Shown here piece after piece: positions 4,140 to 6,540 of a stretch of 6,540 nucleotides of DNA. Position 1 is the first letter of the stretch. Each line of letters starts with the position of its first letter. The DNA comes from Pseudomonadota bacterium. GTDB taxonomy: Bacteria > Pseudomonadota > Gammaproteobacteria > Xanthomonadales > Xanthomonadaceae. Location: the NCBI GenBank assembly GCA_023439425.1, contig JAEXNZ010000452.1, positions 1 through 6,540 of the forward strand, given 5' to 3'. The notes under the pieces were generated by a model. The model searched no databases, was not told where the DNA came from, and saw only the letters and a list, made by a program, of their open reading frames with translations. The position numbers and the translations under genes were made by a program.

Positions 4140-6035
4140 TTACAGCACCGCGTTATGGAAGTCGAAGTTCAGTTCGCTGCCGGCCGACTGCACCATGTTG
4201 CCCTGGATGAAGTCGACGCCGCCCATCCACATCGCTGCGGCGGCCTGCGGATCTTCGATCTGCTGGCCGATGATCAGCGCGCCGGCCCGGTGCGCCGCAT
4301 CGATGGCACCGCGCAGTTCGTCACGGGTTTTCTGGTTGGCATGCGTGCTGGAGAAGCGCGCGGCCATGCGCACGTAAGACAGCGGCAACTGGGTCAGCAA
4401 CGCATTGGCCTCGGTGCCCGGTTCGAACTGGCTCAGGCAGAAGCGCACGCCGGCCGCGCTCATGCGGTTGCAGAACTGCTGCAGGGTCACGGTGTGGATC
4501 AGCGCGTCCGGCAGGCGGACGTCGATGACGACTGTGCTGCCGGCGATCTGGCGTCGCTCCAGCGACTCCAGCAGCCAGTCGGCGAAGGCATCTCGGGCCA
4601 GCGTGCGCAGCGACTGCGAGACGAACAGATGCAGTGGCTGGGTGGCATGGCGGTACAGGTCCAGCAGCCCCAGCGCATGGTCCAGCACCTGCTGGTCCAG
4701 GTCGGCGATGCGCCCGGCCGCTTCTGCCGCTGGAATCACCTGGCCGGCCGACAGCAGGGTGCCGTCAGCCTGGCGCAGTCGCAGCAGCACCTGGTACTGC
4801 GCGGTGTTGCCGCCGGCCACCGCCACGATCGGCTGGTAGGCCAGTTCCAGCTGTCCTTCCAGCAGGGCCAGGTGTTCCTGTGCAGCCACGTCCTCGCGGC
4901 GCACGTAGGCGGCCACGCCGGAGGACAGCAGGCGCGCCTGCAGGGTGGTGCGTTCCACTGCTTCCAGCGCGGTGCCGGCGTCGCTGAAGCCGCCGGACAG
5001 CTGGGCATGGCCGACCACGCCGCGCAGGTGCACCGATTCTTCGTCGCGGATCACGAAGGCGCGCTCGGACAGCTGCGTGCGCAGGTTGTGCGCGATGGTA
5101 TCCAGGCTGTCTTCGTCGATCCCGTGGGCCAGCACCAGGAAGCTGTTGTCGTTCAATCGTGCCAGCAGGTGCGGGTGCGCGCTGTCAGCCAGACGCTGCG
5201 CGGCCTGCACCATCAGGCGCTCAAACGCGGCGTAGCCATAGCGCTCGCGCAGCCCCAGCGCACTGGCTACTTCAATGAAGAACAGGCCGCCATGATCGCC
5301 ATGCGTCAGCGCCGCAGACAGCTGCTGCAGCACATGGTGGCGGGTCGGCAACCCGGTCTCCGGGTTGTTCATCACCGGGCCGCCGGACGCTCCGCTCTGC
5401 GTCGCGGCCTGCGCGCGGGCGCGGCGGATGCGGTTGGACACGGCCGCAATCAGGTGGCGGGGCCGGATCGGCTTGCTCAGGAAGTCATCGGCACCGCTGT
5501 CGAGCACTTCGAACTGGCGCTCCGGGTCCGGATCGCCGCTCAGGAACACGATCGGCAGCAGTTGCTGGCCGGGCTGCTGGCGGATCAGCGCGGTCAGGCG
5601 CATGCCGTCTAGGCCGGGCAGATGCAGGTCCATCAAAATCAGGTCGGGGCGATGCTCGGCGATGGCCTGCTGCGCGCCTTCGGCGTCGCTGATCACGATC
5701 GCCTCCATGCCAGCCCCGTGCAGCACGCTCTGGGCGAACAGGGCCTGCGAACGATCATCCTCCACGATCAGCACCCGGTACGGCGCTTCGGAGCCGAGCG
5801 GCGGGGCAGTGTCGGCCGGCAGGCTCGGCGCGGGAGCCACTGTCAGCGGCGGCGGCGTGGCCACGGCCGCGCTGGCGGCGGTCGCCAGCGGCACCACGTT
5901 GCTGGGCAACGGGGCAGGTGCGGCCGGTGCGGGCGCAACAGCATCAGCGCTGGCCCAGCGCTGCCAATGGTCGGCGGGCGGGGTTTCAGCGCGCACGGCG
6001 CGGGTGGGGGCAACGCTGTTCTCTTGGACGGCCAT
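4140..6035 (-). CDS. REC-GGDEF-EAL response regulator with degenerate GGDEF and EAL domains (FimX-like c-di-GMP effector?)
   Basis: The product has 631 residues. An Ala/Pro-rich low-complexity region (about 9-84) precedes an intact receiver (86-205: acidic E92/D93/D94, acceptor D136 in LILMDLHLPGLDG, S166, K188). The GGDEF-like domain (about 224-378) carries NDNSF at 295-299 in place of GGDEF and shows no RxxD inhibitory site. The EAL-like domain (about 386-620) has QVLLR (415-419) for EALLR, SQF (535-537) for the metal-binding DDF, and QQIE (591-594) for the EGVE type. Neither cyclase nor phosphodiesterase activity is expected. R419, D447 and Q611 (of IQG) remain at positions that commonly contact ligand in EAL folds. 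The ending ELNFDF recalls FimX proteins, catalytically dead c-di-GMP receptors that act on type IV pili; this link is inference. The ATG at 6035 is preferred over TTG at 6038 because AGGGA lies 6 bases upstream and the ATG overlaps the preceding stop as TGATG. The kinase gene follows after 2 bases. Confidence 0.9.
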   Translation of the reverse strand: MAVQENSVAPTRAVRAETPPADHWQRWASADAVAPAPAAPAPLPSNVVPLATAASAAVATPPPLTVAPAPSLPADTAPPLGSEAPYRVLIVEDDRSQALFAQSVLHGAGMEAIVISDAEGAQQAIAEHRPDLILMDLHLPGLDGMRLTALIRQQPGQQLLPIVFLSGDPDPERQFEVLDSGADDFLSKPIRPRHLIAAVSNRIRRARAQAATQSGASGGPVMNNPETGLPTRHHVLQQLSAALTHGDHGGLFFIEVASALGLRERYGYAAFERLMVQAAQRLADSAHPHLLARLNDNSFLVLAHGIDEDSLDTIAHNLRTQLSERAFVIRDEESVHLRGVVGHAQLSGGFSDAGTALEAVERTTLQARLLSSGVAAYVRREDVAAQEHLALLEGQLELAYQPIVAVAGGNTAQYQVLLRLRQADGTLLSAGQVIPAAEAAGRIADLDQQVLDHALGLLDLYRHATQPLHLFVSQSLRTLARDAFADWLLESLERRQIAGSTVVIDVRLPDALIHTVTLQQFCNRMSAAGVRFCLSQFEPGTEANALLTQLPLSYVRMAARFSSTHANQKTRDELRGAIDAAHRAGALIIGQQIEDPQAAAAMWMGGVDFIQGNMVQSAGSELNFDFHNAVL

Positions 6036-6540
6036 CAATATTCCCTGTCTGCGGCGTCATTATGCGGTAGGACACGACCGTTGGCCGTGACCCGATCTGG
6101 CGTCGTGGCCGGCTGCCGCAGCAACCACCGCATGCCTTTCCACAGCGCCCGCCACACCAGCCATACGATCAGGGCACCGGTCAGGCTGCACACCAGCACG
6201 ACCACCAGGGCGATCCACGGGTGGGCCAGTGCCAGCGCCAGCCCGCCCACCACCACGGTGTCTTCTGCAGCCGAGGCCACCCAGTTGCTGGCCGGTTCCG
6301 GTGAGGTGTTGAGCAGGGCCCGGGTGCCAGACTTGAGTCCATGGCTGGCCAGTGCCACCCCGGCACCGGCGGCCAGCGCGGTGGCGCTCAGCTCACCGTT
6401 GGGCGACAACGTGGCGGCGGCCAGAAAGGCCCCGGCCGGGACGCGCGCCAGGGTCTGGACCAGGTCCCAGGCCGAATCGACCCCCGGGATCTTGTCAGCC
6501 ACGAATTCGGTGATGGCCAGCGCCGCCGAGGTGCCCAGCA
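6035..6540 (-). CDS. DUF4126-family membrane protein, N-terminus outside window
   Basis: The reading frame is open to the right edge, so 167 residues of the C-terminal part are visible and the true start lies beyond 6540. The GTG at 6502 is not a likely start: the frame continues upstream with hydrophobic residues (LGTSAALAITEF), and the FVADKIPGVDSAWD block is internal in this family. Recognisable features are ADKIPGVDSAWD, RVPAGAFLAA, the motif NTSPEPASNW with AEDTVVVGGLALALAHPW, and several hydrophobic segments, the last ending in a basic tail (WRALWKGMRWLLRQ). I recognise the pattern as DUF4126, an inner-membrane family of unknown function. Its TGA overlaps the ATG of the next gene as TGATG, so the two are probably co-translated. 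The assignment is from memory of the motif, and no biochemical role can be given. Confidence 0.8.
   Translation of the reverse strand, partial: LGTSAALAITEFVADKIPGVDSAWDLVQTLARVPAGAFLAAATLSPNGELSATALAAGAGVALASHGLKSGTRALLNTSPEPASNWVASAAEDTVVVGGLALALAHPWIALVVVLVCSLTGALIVWLVWRALWKGMRWLLRQPATTPDRVTANGRVLPHNDAADREY
6042..6046 (-). promoter_or_regulatory. Ribosome binding site of the REC-GGDEF-EAL gene
   Basis: On the minus strand AGGGA lies 6 bases before the ATG at 6035 and sits inside the end of the upstream coding region. It would be only 3 bases from the TTG at 6038, so it favours the ATG. Confidence 0.7.

Noticed and set aside
4113..5612. A 499-codon open frame on the plus strand
   Set aside because: It is antisense to the REC-GGDEF-EAL gene, whose domain motifs are unmistakable. 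Its Gln/Arg/Ala/His-rich composition is typical of a GC-rich shadow frame and contains no recognisable domain.
4140..6035. Active diguanylate cyclase or phosphodiesterase
   Set aside because: The GGDEF signature is NDNSF, and the EAL and DDF metal-binding motifs are replaced, so enzymatic activity is not supported.
1..6540. CRISPR array, prophage, transposase gene or integrated island next to the tRNA
   Set aside because: No spaced direct repeats, no phage or transposase proteins and no duplicated tRNA 3' end were seen. The tRNA's 3' side, where an island would attach, lies outside the window.

Overview
The window looks like chromosomal DNA of a GC-rich gammaproteobacterium of the Xanthomonadaceae, most likely Stenotrophomonas. 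The proteins read as typical of that family. The bfd-bfr gap also carries a pair of GTAG-headed palindromes resembling the SMAG repeats described from Stenotrophomonas maltophilia. The assignment comes from reading the sequence, not from a database search.

Layout. Positions 1-69 (minus strand) hold an elongator tRNA-Met, cut off at its 3' end by the window edge, with a strong sigma70-type promoter (TTGACA-N17-CAGAAT) just upstream. Divergent from it is rppH (191-829, plus), the RNA pyrophosphohydrolase that starts 5'-dependent mRNA decay. Next is an iron-storage pair on the plus strand: bfd (928-1137, bacterioferritin-associated ferredoxin) and bfr (1320-1790, haem-containing bacterioferritin). 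The bfd promoter overlaps Fur-box-like sequence inside a long inverted repeat. An inverted pair of SMAG-like palindromes lies between bfd and bfr.

From 1792 to the right edge everything is on the minus strand and forms one tightly packed operon, transcribed right to left: a DUF4126-type membrane protein (its N-terminus lies outside the window), a REC-GGDEF-EAL protein whose two c-di-GMP enzyme domains are both degenerate, and a hybrid histidine kinase with two membrane helices, a pseudo-receiver, a true receiver and an Hpt domain. The first junction is a TGATG stop/start overlap. The second is a TAA-CC-GTG junction with a 2-base gap and no clear Shine-Dalgarno sequence. Both suggest translational coupling. 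bfr and the kinase gene converge with a single base between their stop codons.

How the genes may work together. Bfr stores iron and Bfd is the ferredoxin that reduces the stored iron for release; iron control through Fur fits the bfd promoter. In the minus-strand operon the kinase supplies a complete His-Asp-His relay but has almost no periplasmic sensor. The co-translated REC-GGDEF-EAL protein has an intact phospho-acceptor site but no visible cyclase or phosphodiesterase chemistry. The simplest model is a phosphorelay that controls a FimX-like c-di-GMP receptor, possibly with the DUF4126 protein as a membrane partner. That model is inference and is the most interesting part of the window.
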